The notes beneath the pieces are model-generated. The model saw only the letters and a list, made by a program, of their open reading frames with translations, ran no database searches and was not told where the DNA came from. Shown piece by piece: positions 7,976-15,874 of a stretch of DNA of 64,000 nucleotides. The stretch comes from Paenibacillus sp. FSL R10-2782 (lineage in GTDB: Bacteria; Bacillota; Bacilli; Paenibacillales; Paenibacillaceae). The stretch is from NCBI RefSeq assembly GCF_038592985.1, contig NZ_CP151951.1:3215001-3279000 (forward strand), written 5' to 3'. Position 1 is the stretch's first letter. Every line of letters begins with the position of its first letter. Made by a program: the position numbers and the translations under genes.

Positions 7976-9661
7976 TTAATGTTCTTGCCTGTTGCCAGAG
8001 TTCGAATCCGTGCTTGCATCCGTGTTCGGCATACGCGTATTGTCCCGCGTTTTGTTAGATGATGGACGGTTAGGCGCATTCAGCACAGGCATACGGAACA
8101 AGATGGAAGCCATCGCCTTGGCATTAAAAGGAATGAACGGCCACAGGTAGGAAGAGTTATATGACCGATGCAGCGTCAGCATCAAAATGATCAGTGTCGT
8201 GCCTACAATAAAACCCGGAACGTGGAAAATAGCCACAGCGATCAGCAAAAACAGCCGGATGAGCCGATTCGCCAATCCCAATTCATAGCTCGGCGTTGCA
8301 AACATCCCGATAGCAGCCACAGCCATATACAGCACAACTTCGTTGACGAAAAGTCCCGTTTTGACCGCAATATCCCCGACCAAAATGGCGGCGATCAAGC
8401 CCATCGCGGAAGCCAGTGGTGTCGGTGTATGGACAGCCGCCATGCGCATTAGATCGACCCCTAGCTCCACAATGATGAACTGGGCAATTAACGGTAGATG
8501 GGCTTCCTTTTGAGGACCGATAAAATCGAGAAACGCCGGTTTTAGCTCGGGATTGATGACCATAAGCAGCCACATCGGAAGCAAAAACATCGAGGCAAAA
8601 ATTCCTATAAAGCGAACCCAGCGCAAATAGCTCCCCATAAAAGCCGTTTGCCGATTCTCTTCTGCATGCTGACAAAGGTCAAAAAAGGTGGTAGGCAAGA
8701 TCATCACGCTGGGTGAGGTATCGACGAAAATAACGACTCGCCCTTCCATAATATGCGAAGCCACGACATCTGGTCGCTCCGAATACCGTACTAATGGATA
8801 TGGATTCCAACCTTTATTAATTATCGTCTCCTCTAATTGCTTATCCGCCAGCGGGATGCCGTCCAGATCGACGTTTTTAATTTTGTCGCGTACGGTATCC
8901 ACCATCACTTTATCCACGATATCATCAATGTAGCCCAAGCATACGTCTGTCCGGGTGCGACGCCCAACCTGCATCGCCTCAAATTTAAGGCCGGGGTCCC
9001 GCAAACGGCGGCGAACCAGACCCACATTTGTCAGCATCGTCTCTGTAAAGCCGTCACGGGCACCGCGTACGACGCGCTCCAGTGACGGCTCTTCGGGATT
9101 GCGTACCGGGTAATTACGGGTGTCCAAAATGATCGAAAAGCGCTCACCTTCCATAAAAAAGGCGCTATAGCCTGTCAGCACCTTATTGATGACAACTGAC
9201 ATTTTGTCCGTCTTTTCCACCTGAATATGCGGAATATAATTTTCAAAATACGATTGCAGTCCGTCCGTAGACAAATCATCCGGTGTCAGATAGGTGAGCC
9301 GCTTTAGCACTTCAACCATGACCAGGTCCTTGGCAAAGGTATTCAGAAACAGATAGCCGATATGACGCCCGCCTAGTGTCATCTCCCTGAATACGACATC
9401 AAAGGTCTCTCCCAGACCGATTACTGTTTTGAGTGTTTCCTGATTTTCCTTCATTCTTGGCGATATATCATCCTTAGCCTGCCAATAAAGAACGGATTCC
9501 TCTACGTTATCAGAACGCTCACTCTCTTTTTTATGCTTAAAATCTGCTGACTCCTGTGCCTGCCTTTTTTTCCACGGGCTCATCTCTTCCTTGCCAGCAG
9601 TATGACCTTCATTCCCGATGACTCCGTCCTCCTGATGTTCTTGATCCGGTGTATGCTCCAT
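7976..9661 (-). CDS. spoVAF: Stage V sporulation protein AF (GerA family membrane protein)
   Basis: This is a 561-residue GerAA/SpoVAF family protein. It has a long charged N-terminal tail (about residues 1-70), a soluble region with ARDGFTETMLTNVGLVRRRLRDP and the VVIFVDTSPSVMILP segment, then about five or six membrane helices from residue 335 to 510, and a polar tail. SpoVAF sits in the spore inner membrane and is linked to dipicolinic acid release during germination. AAGGGGG lies before the ATG at 9661, so that start is chosen over a GTG six codons upstream. It follows spoVAB directly; the SpoVAC, AD and AE genes that stand between in B. subtilis are absent here. Confidence 0.88.
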   Translation of the reverse strand: MEHTPDQEHQEDGVIGNEGHTAGKEEMSPWKKRQAQESADFKHKKESERSDNVEESVLYWQAKDDISPRMKENQETLKTVIGLGETFDVVFREMTLGGRHIGYLFLNTFAKDLVMVEVLKRLTYLTPDDLSTDGLQSYFENYIPHIQVEKTDKMSVVINKVLTGYSAFFMEGERFSIILDTRNYPVRNPEEPSLERVVRGARDGFTETMLTNVGLVRRRLRDPGLKFEAMQVGRRTRTDVCLGYIDDIVDKVMVDTVRDKIKNVDLDGIPLADKQLEETIINKGWNPYPLVRYSERPDVVASHIMEGRVVIFVDTSPSVMILPTTFFDLCQHAEENRQTAFMGSYLRWVRFIGIFASMFLLPMWLLMVINPELKPAFLDFIGPQKEAHLPLIAQFIIVELGVDLMRMAAVHTPTPLASAMGLIAAILVGDIAVKTGLFVNEVVLYMAVAAIGMFATPSYELGLANRLIRLFLLIAVAIFHVPGFIVGTTLIILMLTLHRSYNSSYLWPFIPFNAKAMASILFRMPVLNAPNRPSSNKTRDNTRMPNTDASTDSNSGNRQEH

Positions 9662-9687
9662 ATCTCTTGCCCCCTTCACTTTCCTTG

Positions 9688-10113
9688 TTAACGGTTGTAT
9701 ACGAACCAGTCAAAAAACGAACCCGTCACCTTACCCAGCACCATCGCCATCAGCAGACCAAACATATACACGGTCATATGGAGACGTTTGGCGAGTATAG
9801 GCAAGAGATTCAGTACCTCCGTCAATGCTGCGGCAAGTAAACCGATAAACACTCCGCAAAACAACCCGGGTATCCATGTAAGTACGCCCGGCAACGGCAA
9901 GCATATATTCCAAAAATCGGCCACCGTTCCCACCACTGAACCCAAAATCATAGACTTTTCGTACGCTCGTGATTGGTTATAGGTACGGGTAAGCTGTGCA
10001 AGCCTGGGAATCATATCCAGCACAATAAAAAGTGCGATCACGCCACCACCCACCGCAACGCCTCCGGCGATACCTAAAATGATCTGAAGTGCACCCTGTA
10101 CATACATCATCAT
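9688..10113 (-). CDS. spoVAB: Stage V sporulation protein AB
   Basis: This is a 141-residue integral membrane protein with about four hydrophobic helices. It contains GIAGGVAVGGGVIALFIVLD, MIPRLAQLTRTY, and an IPGLFCGVFIGLLAAALTEV segment typical of SpoVAB. Its ATG (the first of three in tandem) overlaps the spoVAA stop as ATGA, giving translational coupling. It is part of the forespore-expressed spoVA operon involved in dipicolinic acid handling. The precise role of AB is not known. Confidence 0.88.
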   Translation of the reverse strand: MMMYVQGALQIILGIAGGVAVGGGVIALFIVLDMIPRLAQLTRTYNQSRAYEKSMILGSVVGTVADFWNICLPLPGVLTWIPGLFCGVFIGLLAAALTEVLNLLPILAKRLHMTVYMFGLLMAMVLGKVTGSFFDWFVYNR

Positions 10114-10763
10114 CGACGCTTATCCTTCGTAGGCATGCGGGCCATCTTTTCATATTCCTCCGCCACTACGTACTGATCCACATTTTCCTGATACAGATAC
10201 ATTTCCACTTCCAGCGGCGTTGGCTCCTCGTTCCATTTTTTTTTAAACAAATGATTAAAGAACACGATCATACCGAAGCCGATGCCGATCGAATACGCAA
10301 TCTGGAAGAGATATGGATGCTCATCCTTGTGTCCGGTAATCATTTCAACAATCCGCACCTGCACCTCCATCATGCTGACGTCAGCGTGGAAATTCATAAT
10401 CGTAAGCGCAGATCCAAAGAACAGAAGCAACCATACCAGAACAAACAATATTCTGGATGGCTTACGCGGTTTCTCCACGATTTCCACAAGCACATGCGGC
10501 TTGCCGAGAGATTCCACGACGACACCCGGAATGCGTTCTCTAATTTTCGAAATGATTTGCAACATGTCCACCAGTATCAGATTACCGTCCTGCTGCTGCG
10601 GTCGCTTAAGAACAAGCTCCAGCAGATCGTTTTCCCATTCGGGATCTGCCAGCAGATGGGCTACATCTCCCAAACGCAAGTCATGCCCCTGTGACATGCG
10701 TACACGACTGCGGAGACGTAAATAGACTATGGGAGCCACTGTAGGAGCCGGATTATGAGTCAT
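10110..10763 (-). CDS. spoVAA: Stage V sporulation protein AA
   Basis: This is a 217-residue protein with a soluble N-terminal domain (residues about 10-95, starting VYLRLRSRVRMSQGHDLRLGDVA) and two membrane helices around 105-123 and 150-170. This is the usual SpoVAA plan, and the length is close to the B. subtilis protein (206). AAGGAGGGG precedes the ATG. It follows the sigF terminator and has a near-consensus sigma-G promoter just upstream, so expression should be forespore-specific. It is coupled to spoVAB. Confidence 0.9.
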   Translation of the reverse strand: MTHNPAPTVAPIVYLRLRSRVRMSQGHDLRLGDVAHLLADPEWENDLLELVLKRPQQQDGNLILVDMLQIISKIRERIPGVVVESLGKPHVLVEIVEKPRKPSRILFVLVWLLLFFGSALTIMNFHADVSMMEVQVRIVEMITGHKDEHPYLFQIAYSIGIGFGMIVFFNHLFKKKWNEEPTPLEVEMYLYQENVDQYVVAEEYEKMARMPTKDKRR

Positions 10764-10795
10764 CCGATCCCCTCCTTATCCTCGTAATTACCGTT

Positions 10796-10826
10796 TAGTA
10801 TGAGGCGAAGCCATGAAACATATTCT
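10796..10826 (-). promoter_or_regulatory. Sigma-G promoter for the spoVA genes
   Basis: The minus strand carries AGAATA (-35), an 18-base spacer and a perfect CATACTA (-10). The sigma-G consensus is TGAATA-N17/18-CATACTA. It lies between the sigF terminator and the spoVAA ribosome binding site, exactly where the B. subtilis promoter is found. Confidence 0.8.
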
Positions 10827-10849
10827 GTGCCCTTTCTTTTTCTCAACGC

Positions 10850-10894
10850 AAAAAGGGTATCCCCGACCGCTAACATGGCTTGGGAGTACCCTTT
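10850..10894 (-). terminator. Terminator of the spoIIA-sigF operon
   Basis: The minus strand carries AAAGGGTACTCCC, a loop with internal mismatches, GGGGATACCCTTT and then T's. It is 44 bases past the sigF stop and just before the sigma-G promoter. Confidence 0.8.
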
Positions 10895-10937
10895 GGAATT
10901 ACGTTTCATGAGAATTCAGCAAAAATTCTCACAGATA

Positions 10938-11693
10938 TTATTGAGCAATCTGATCACGAATCGACTGTAAAATCTTTTTTTCCAGCCGCGATACCTGCAC
11001 CTGGGAAATACCAAGACGGCTTGCGACCTCTGATTGGGTCTGATCGCGATAATAACGCAAATATACAATGAGCCGTTCCCGCTCAGTCAGCCCACCGATA
11101 GCCTCATTCAGCGCCAGCTTGTCGAACCATCGCTCCTGCGATTCATCAGCAATCTGATCCATCAGCGTAATCGGATCACCGTCATTTTCGAACACGGTTT
11201 CGTGAATCGAGGTTGGCGGCTTGTTAGCCTCCTGGGCAAAAACAACATCCTCTGGTGTAACTCCCAGTTCATCTGCGACTTCCTTGATCGTAGGTAAACG
11301 GTTCAGCCGTTTGGATAGCTCGTCCTTCATTTTGCGGACCTTATTGGCCGTCTCCTTTAAGGAGCGGCTAACCTTGAGCGTGCCGTCATCGCGCAGAAAA
11401 CGTTGAATTTCCCCAATAATCATCGGGACCGCATATGTTGAAAATTTGACTTCATAGCTTAGATCGAATTTGTCCACCGATTTTAACAAACCGATGCAGC
11501 CGATCTGAAAAAGATCGTCAGGTTCATATCCCCGGTTCATAAAGCGCTGCACGACAGACCAGACGAGCCGGATATTACTATTGACCAGTGTCTCACGGGC
11601 ATCATTATCACCGGATTGACTCAGTGCAATGAGCCGTTTGACTTCCGCATCCTCCAAATAGCTGTTCGAAGTTTTTTTTCCTCCCGCTTCCAT
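10938..11693 (-). CDS. sigF: RNA polymerase sigma-F factor
   Basis: This 251-residue forespore-specific sigma factor belongs to the SigB/F/G group. Region 2 is clear (GYEPDDLFQIGCIGLLKSVDKFD and FSTYAVPMIIGEIQRFLRDD, near residues 55-105). Region 3 begins VSRSLKETANKVRKMKDEL. Region 4 has the helix-turn-helix QSEVASRLGISQVQVSRLEKKI near 220-243. SpoIIAB, encoded just upstream, holds it inactive until SpoIIAA is dephosphorylated. The three genes are packed with an 11-base gap between spoIIAB and sigF. Length and order match B. subtilis. Confidence 0.96.
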   Translation of the reverse strand: MEAGGKKTSNSYLEDAEVKRLIALSQSGDNDARETLVNSNIRLVWSVVQRFMNRGYEPDDLFQIGCIGLLKSVDKFDLSYEVKFSTYAVPMIIGEIQRFLRDDGTLKVSRSLKETANKVRKMKDELSKRLNRLPTIKEVADELGVTPEDVVFAQEANKPPTSIHETVFENDGDPITLMDQIADESQERWFDKLALNEAIGGLTERERLIVYLRYYRDQTQSEVASRLGISQVQVSRLEKKILQSIRDQIAQ

Positions 11694-11704
11694 AGGATCA
11701 ACCC

Positions 11705-12160
11705 CTAATTATACAAAGCTTTCTTGGATTCAATCCTTTTCTTCATCCGGACCGACGTGCCTCCGCCCGGCTCACTGACTGCTTCAAACTCATCCATGAA
11801 GTTTTCCATTATGGTAAAACCCATACCGGACCGTTCCAATTCAGGCTTCGACGTATACAGTGGCTGCTTCGCCAGCTCCAAATCCTCAATCCCTCTTCCT
11901 GCATCTTCAATCACCAATGTAACCATGTCCGTTTCAATCCCGACCTTGATCGTCACGACTCCGGACGGATCGCTGTCATAGCCGTGAATAATACTGTTTG
12001 TCACCGCCTCGGACACCACGGTTTTCAGATCACTTAGCTCGTCCATCGTAGGATCAAGCCGGGAAATAAAGGCAGCGACAGCGACGCGGGCAAACGCTTC
12101 ATTCTCGGATTTGGCGGCAAACTGCAAGCTCATGAAATTGTTTCCCGTACTTTCTCTCAT
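11705..12160 (-). CDS. spoIIAB: Anti-sigma F factor / serine kinase
   Basis: This 151-residue GHKL-fold kinase binds and inhibits sigma-F and phosphorylates SpoIIAA. The ATP-binding N box is [14 protein letters not shown] (around residues 48-61), G1 is [12 protein letters not shown], and G2 is [14 protein letters not shown]. Its ATG overlaps the spoIIAA stop by four bases (ATGA), which keeps the partner ratio fixed. A second ATG at residue 10 ([14 protein letters not shown]) could also be used. Confidence 0.95.
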   Translation of the reverse strand: MRESTGNNFMSLQFAAKSENEAFARVAVAAFISRLDPTMDELSDLKTVVSEAVTNSIIHGYDSDPSGVVTIKVGIETDMVTLVIEDAGRGIEDLELAKQPLYTSKPELERSGMGFTIMENFMDEFEAVSEPGGGTSVRMKKRIESKKALYN

Positions 12161-12510
12161 GACACCACCTCCAGTTCCGTGAGCGCATTTCCCTCATCTT
12201 CATATACAGGCATGATTTTAAACAGGCCTGACATATCCAGTAGTCGGTGTACCGGCGGATTGACATCACAGACAGCCATCTTCCCGCCCTTCTGTTTAAT
12301 CAGCTTGTAACGTCCCAAGATAACGCCAAGGCCGGAGCTGTCCATAAACTGGAGATTTTTCAGGCTGAGCACAATATGCTCGCATTGGCGGCGCTGAATC
12401 GCCTCATCCATTTGCATACGGACCATGTCCGACGTATGGTGATCAAGCTCACCGGACAGCCTTACAATCAGTACCCCCCGGTGATGCTCCATTTCAATTT
12501 GCAGGTTCAT
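12157..12510 (-). CDS. spoIIAA: Anti-anti-sigma F factor
   Basis: This 117-residue STAS-domain protein frees sigma-F by binding SpoIIAB when unphosphorylated. The phosphorylated serine lies in [17 protein letters not shown], at Ser58 by position, the same as in B. subtilis. SpoIIE, not in this window, should dephosphorylate it. GGAGGAGAG precedes the ATG. It is the first gene of the spoIIA operon and has a sigma-H-like promoter about 35 bases upstream, in the gap after dacF. Confidence 0.95.
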   Translation of the reverse strand: MNLQIEMEHHRGVLIVRLSGELDHHTSDMVRMQMDEAIQRRQCEHIVLSLKNLQFMDSSGLGVILGRYKLIKQKGGKMAVCDVNPPVHRLLDMSGLFKIMPVYEDEGNALTELEVVS

Positions 12511-12542
12511 GCTTACTCACTCTCCTCCCGGTCTTGGACAAG

Positions 12543-12572
12543 GATTTCTACGCAGCCGCAGACGATTCCTGC
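12543..12572 (-). promoter_or_regulatory. Sigma-H-like promoter of spoIIAA
   Basis: The minus strand reads GCAGGAATC, 12 bases, GTAGAAATC. The sigma-H consensus is RnAGGAWWW-N11/12-RnnGAATWW; there is one mismatch in the -35 tail and one or two in the -10. It lies in the 96-base dacF-spoIIAA gap, where the Spo0A- and sigma-H-dependent promoter is found in B. subtilis. Confidence 0.6.
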
Positions 12573-12606
12573 CCTCCGACAAAACTAGAAGAAAACCCCT
12601 TAAAAT

Positions 12607-13800
12607 CTACAAAGAAAACAGGTTCGACATGGTACGTTTAAACAATTTCCACCATCCAGCCTTCTCCACCGCTACGGGTGCGGTTATGTTAAACTCCTTG
12701 AGCCGTTTACCATCCTGATAGACAACCAGCTTGCCGACCGGATCTCCTGCACGGACAGGAGCTTTCAGACTTGGAGCGAGTTGCAGTTCATGACGCAGCG
12801 TTTCCTTCGTTCCTCCTTTTTTCACCAGTACACTGTAGGAACGATCTGCCTGAATTTTCAGCTCCGGCAGTACACCCTTCTCGACTTTTACGCTTCCCAG
12901 CAGGTCACCCGGCTTGTACACTGATTTCATTGTGTATTGGGAAAAAGCATAATCGAACATGGAAGATACTTCATTGTTACGTGTTTTAGTATTCGGTTCG
13001 CCAAGTACAACAGCGACTACACGCATACCATCACGTTTGGCCGTAGCGGAAAGGCAAAATTTCGCTTCCCCTGTATAGCCTGTTTTCAGCCCGTCCGCTC
13101 CTGTATAGAAACGAACCAGCTTATTCGTATTCACCAACCAAAACGGCTTGGCCGAGGATTTGCGTAAATAGTCCTGATACGCTCCTGTATATTTTGTAAT
13201 TTGAGGATATTTCAACAGTTCACGGCTCATGACCGCAATATCATGCGCAGAAGAATAGTGATTTTTTACCGGCAAACCATTGCAATTGGCAAAATGGGTA
13301 TCCTTTAAACCAAGCTGCTGCGCCTTCGCATTCATCAATTCGACAAAAGCCTGCTCAGAACCCGCAATTTTCTCAGCCATCGCCACGGAAGCATCGTTGC
13401 CGGAAGCCATCGCCACTCCCTTAAGCATCTCATCGACCGTCATTTCTTCTCCCGGCTCCAGAAAAATTTGCGATCCGCCCATCGAAGCCGCATATTCGCT
13501 GGCCCGTACTTTATCGGTCAGCTTGAGTTTGCCGTCATGAACAGCCTCCATCGTTAGCAGCATAGTCATAATTTTGGTAATGCTCGCCGGAGGAAGCTTT
13601 TCACGGCTATTTTTTTCATAGATGACTGTACCCGTATCCGCATCCATCAGAATTGCCGAGAGAGCCTCAGGAGCCAGCTCGGCCGCAGAACCCTCCCTGG
13701 GCTTGCTTTCAGGTTTGCTTTCCTCGGCCCAACTACCGACGGGGACAGCAGTCAAGGCTACCAGACAAGCCAGGATGAATGCTACCACTTTTTTCTTCAC
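12607..13800 (-). CDS. dacF: D-alanyl-D-alanine carboxypeptidase DacF (penicillin-binding protein)
   Basis: This 397-residue secreted peptidase trims the terminal D-Ala from peptidoglycan stem peptides. A signal peptide is clear (KKKVVAFILACLVALTAVPVGSWA). The three serine penicillin-binding motifs are present: SITK (Ser about 73), SGN (about 133) and KTG (about 239). A C-terminal PBP5-type domain precedes a membrane-binding amphipathic tail (WWKLFKRTMSNLFSL). AGGAGGG sits seven bases before a GTG at 13800, so that start is preferred to an ATG 12 codons upstream that would not begin with the signal peptide. It lies upstream of spoIIAA as in B. subtilis. Confidence 0.93.
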   Translation of the reverse strand: MKKKVVAFILACLVALTAVPVGSWAEESKPESKPREGSAAELAPEALSAILMDADTGTVIYEKNSREKLPPASITKIMTMLLTMEAVHDGKLKLTDKVRASEYAASMGGSQIFLEPGEEMTVDEMLKGVAMASGNDASVAMAEKIAGSEQAFVELMNAKAQQLGLKDTHFANCNGLPVKNHYSSAHDIAVMSRELLKYPQITKYTGAYQDYLRKSSAKPFWLVNTNKLVRFYTGADGLKTGYTGEAKFCLSATAKRDGMRVVAVVLGEPNTKTRNNEVSSMFDYAFSQYTMKSVYKPGDLLGSVKVEKGVLPELKIQADRSYSVLVKKGGTKETLRHELQLAPSLKAPVRAGDPVGKLVVYQDGKRLKEFNITAPVAVEKAGWWKLFKRTMSNLFSL

Positions 13801-13935
13801 AATCGGTTCCCTCCTCAACATATTGGCGTAAAGCACCGGAGCCCGTAAGCTTACTCTTCCGGCCTATTCATGTGCTGCTAACCATTGTCGTCAGATTGGA
13901 TGAAAAATATTCCATACGCCTGAAAACATCAAATA

Positions 13936-13960
13936 GCACCAAGCTGGGTCAGCATGGTGC
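13936..13960 (-). terminator. Weak terminator-like hairpin after the pectate-lyase-fold gene
   Basis: GCACCA and TGGTGC form the arms, with an inner GCT/AGC pair. On the minus strand only TATTTGATG follows, so termination would be weak. On the plus strand GGATTTTT follows. It is the only hairpin between this gene and dacF. Confidence 0.4.
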
Positions 13961-14012
13961 GGATTTTTCAAATTTAGAATGAAAGAACGTCTATCATCTG
14001 CGTGACAGCGAC

Positions 14013-15671
14013 TTACATTCGGCTGATCGTGAGGTACGTAAGTCCTCCACCCGGTAAAATATCCGTTTTATTTTGGCTGAACACCCGTATATCAATAAAA
14101 GAATCCGCCTCCAGCTTCAGTTCAATCGTTCCACTCAAAGCACTGTAGTTCAGTCCGCCAATCACCCGATCATCGAGATAAGCATACGCCGAGCTGCCGG
14201 CAACCTGTTGATCATTCACATGGAGCGCCAACCGTGTACGATTGCCATCCACTTGAGGATCGGTTGAAATATAGGCTTGTATTCTGTACTTACCAGCTTG
14301 TTTGGCCCGCCAACGGCTGCCCGTCGCCTCAAACTCGGTCAGTTCATCAAAGCTGATCTGGTTGAAGTTTACCTTCTGCCAACTGCCTGCGAGGATACTT
14401 TGTCTTGCTCCCAGATAGGCTTTGACAAAAGTTTTATCCAAAAGCTCGATTCCGTTGTTCGAATATTTCTCGACTAGCAGCAAGGCTTGCCCTGTCCCGT
14501 TGTTTTTATAATAACGGTTATCCGCGTAATTGAAATCCAAATGCGAGCGAAGTGTTGCCTGCTGCGTGGATGAACTGCCGGAGAAGGAAACCAGATTCCT
14601 CAAATTGCGTGGATATCCACCCACCTCATCCACTAAAATTTTTTTGCCAATGACCACATCTACAAAATAGTCACATACTGACCCGTAAGTGTCGCCGTTA
14701 TCGTCCTTGAATTTGTCCGCGATGGCTAAAATGGAGTCGCGAAGAGCGACATTCTTCGTCTCCTTCGTGGCCCCAATTTGAATAAAAGATGGAACCGTCA
14801 CTCTATGTTCTAAGCTCAGCCCCTCAAACCAGCAGCCTATAAATTCAGCATTCATAAAGTCATCAATTCGAATGGGGATATCACTTGAACTTCCGTCCTT
14901 AATGTGCTGGCTCGCCAAAAATCTCGCACCGTTGGAACTTTTCAGATCGAGCGCCGTATCATTCCCCAGTGTAAATAAAGCAAGGCTGGTAAACTGTGAA
15001 CTTCTGTTCTGCAAGTGAATACCCGTTTTATTATAATTAATTTCCGTACAATTAAATAAATTCACATCGCTTTCGCATCCCCAAAAGGCCGTTTCAAAAT
15101 GCTCAATCAACACATTATCCAGCGTAACTCCGCCGCCCTTCCAATCTTGGATGCCTAAAGTACCTTTTCCATAATATCCGCGCTTCACTTCCTGCGAAAA
15201 GGGATTATTTAATGCTGCTCGATTCGTTCCTTCGTAGCGGATGGCCAGGTCATGAAACTGCACATTTTGAAAGCCGCTAAACGATGAAAGACTCTCGTCT
15301 CCAATTTGAAAACAAGGACCCGTACCATAGTATTCAATCGACGTAACCCCCTTACCCTGTCGGTATCTTCCCTTATGAATGCCAAAAATGCGTACGCCCT
15401 GTTTGCGAATCTGAAGGGTGGAGGTTATTTTATATCGTCCACTGGGGATGTGAAGTATGGAATAGTCGGGAGTCTTATTGATCAGTTCCTGCAAAGCCAC
15501 CGTATCGTCCTGAACACCGTCGCCTGCCGCTCCAAACCAACTGACATTTACACTGCGTTGGATAAATTCCTTTTCAATGCTTTTAAAATTTTCGTTTAAT
15601 TGCTGCGGCGTTAGCTCTGTGCCCGTACCACTCAAATTCAACTTCAAACGATCTGTGAAACGATCCGTCAC
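14013..15671 (-). CDS. Pectate-lyase-superfamily (beta-helix) protein
   Basis: This is a 552-residue protein. Residues about 40-65 (NVSWFGAAGDGVQDDTVALQ) are the hallmark start of the Pectate_lyase_3/GH28-like right-handed beta-helix, found in polysaccharide depolymerases and phage tailspikes. Repeated short beta segments continue to about residue 370. Residues about 420-552 look like a jelly-roll/C1q-like trimer cap. The first 40 residues (LTPQQLNENFKSIEKEF) are helical and there is no signal peptide, which is odd for a secreted lyase. The start is a GTG at 15671 after GGGGGTG. It is divergent from a Wzy-like gene, so action on a surface polysaccharide is plausible. Substrate and activity are unknown. 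Confidence 0.75.
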   Translation of the reverse strand: MTDRFTDRLKLNLSGTGTELTPQQLNENFKSIEKEFIQRSVNVSWFGAAGDGVQDDTVALQELINKTPDYSILHIPSGRYKITSTLQIRKQGVRIFGIHKGRYRQGKGVTSIEYYGTGPCFQIGDESLSSFSGFQNVQFHDLAIRYEGTNRAALNNPFSQEVKRGYYGKGTLGIQDWKGGGVTLDNVLIEHFETAFWGCESDVNLFNCTEINYNKTGIHLQNRSSQFTSLALFTLGNDTALDLKSSNGARFLASQHIKDGSSSDIPIRIDDFMNAEFIGCWFEGLSLEHRVTVPSFIQIGATKETKNVALRDSILAIADKFKDDNGDTYGSVCDYFVDVVIGKKILVDEVGGYPRNLRNLVSFSGSSSTQQATLRSHLDFNYADNRYYKNNGTGQALLLVEKYSNNGIELLDKTFVKAYLGARQSILAGSWQKVNFNQISFDELTEFEATGSRWRAKQAGKYRIQAYISTDPQVDGNRTRLALHVNDQQVAGSSAYAYLDDRVIGGLNYSALSGTIELKLEADSFIDIRVFSQNKTDILPGGGLTYLTISRM

Positions 15672-15874
15672 CCGAACACCCCCATTTATAAAAACATAGA
15701 AAATATATCTTTCAGACAGACTGAAGGATTTTGCATTTCCTTAACATGGACTGAGTATATGAACGGGACGGCTTGCTCTACACCTGAGAAAAATGAAAAT
15801 TAAAAATTTTATCATTGTACAAAAGGATACAATTTGTATAAAATAGATACATATCGTATCTAGGTGGTGGATGT
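15672..15874. promoter_or_regulatory. Divergent promoter region between the lyase-fold and Wzy-like genes
   Basis: On the plus strand TTGTAC (15815-15820) and TATAAA (15837-15842), 16 bases apart, form a plausible sigma-A promoter for the membrane protein gene. Just after it lies a dyad TAGATAC-N5-GTATCTA (15844-15862), well placed as an operator or 5' hairpin. A second dyad TTCAG-N5-CTGAA is at 15711-15725 on the side of the minus-strand gene. No regulator is encoded nearby. Confidence 0.5.
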
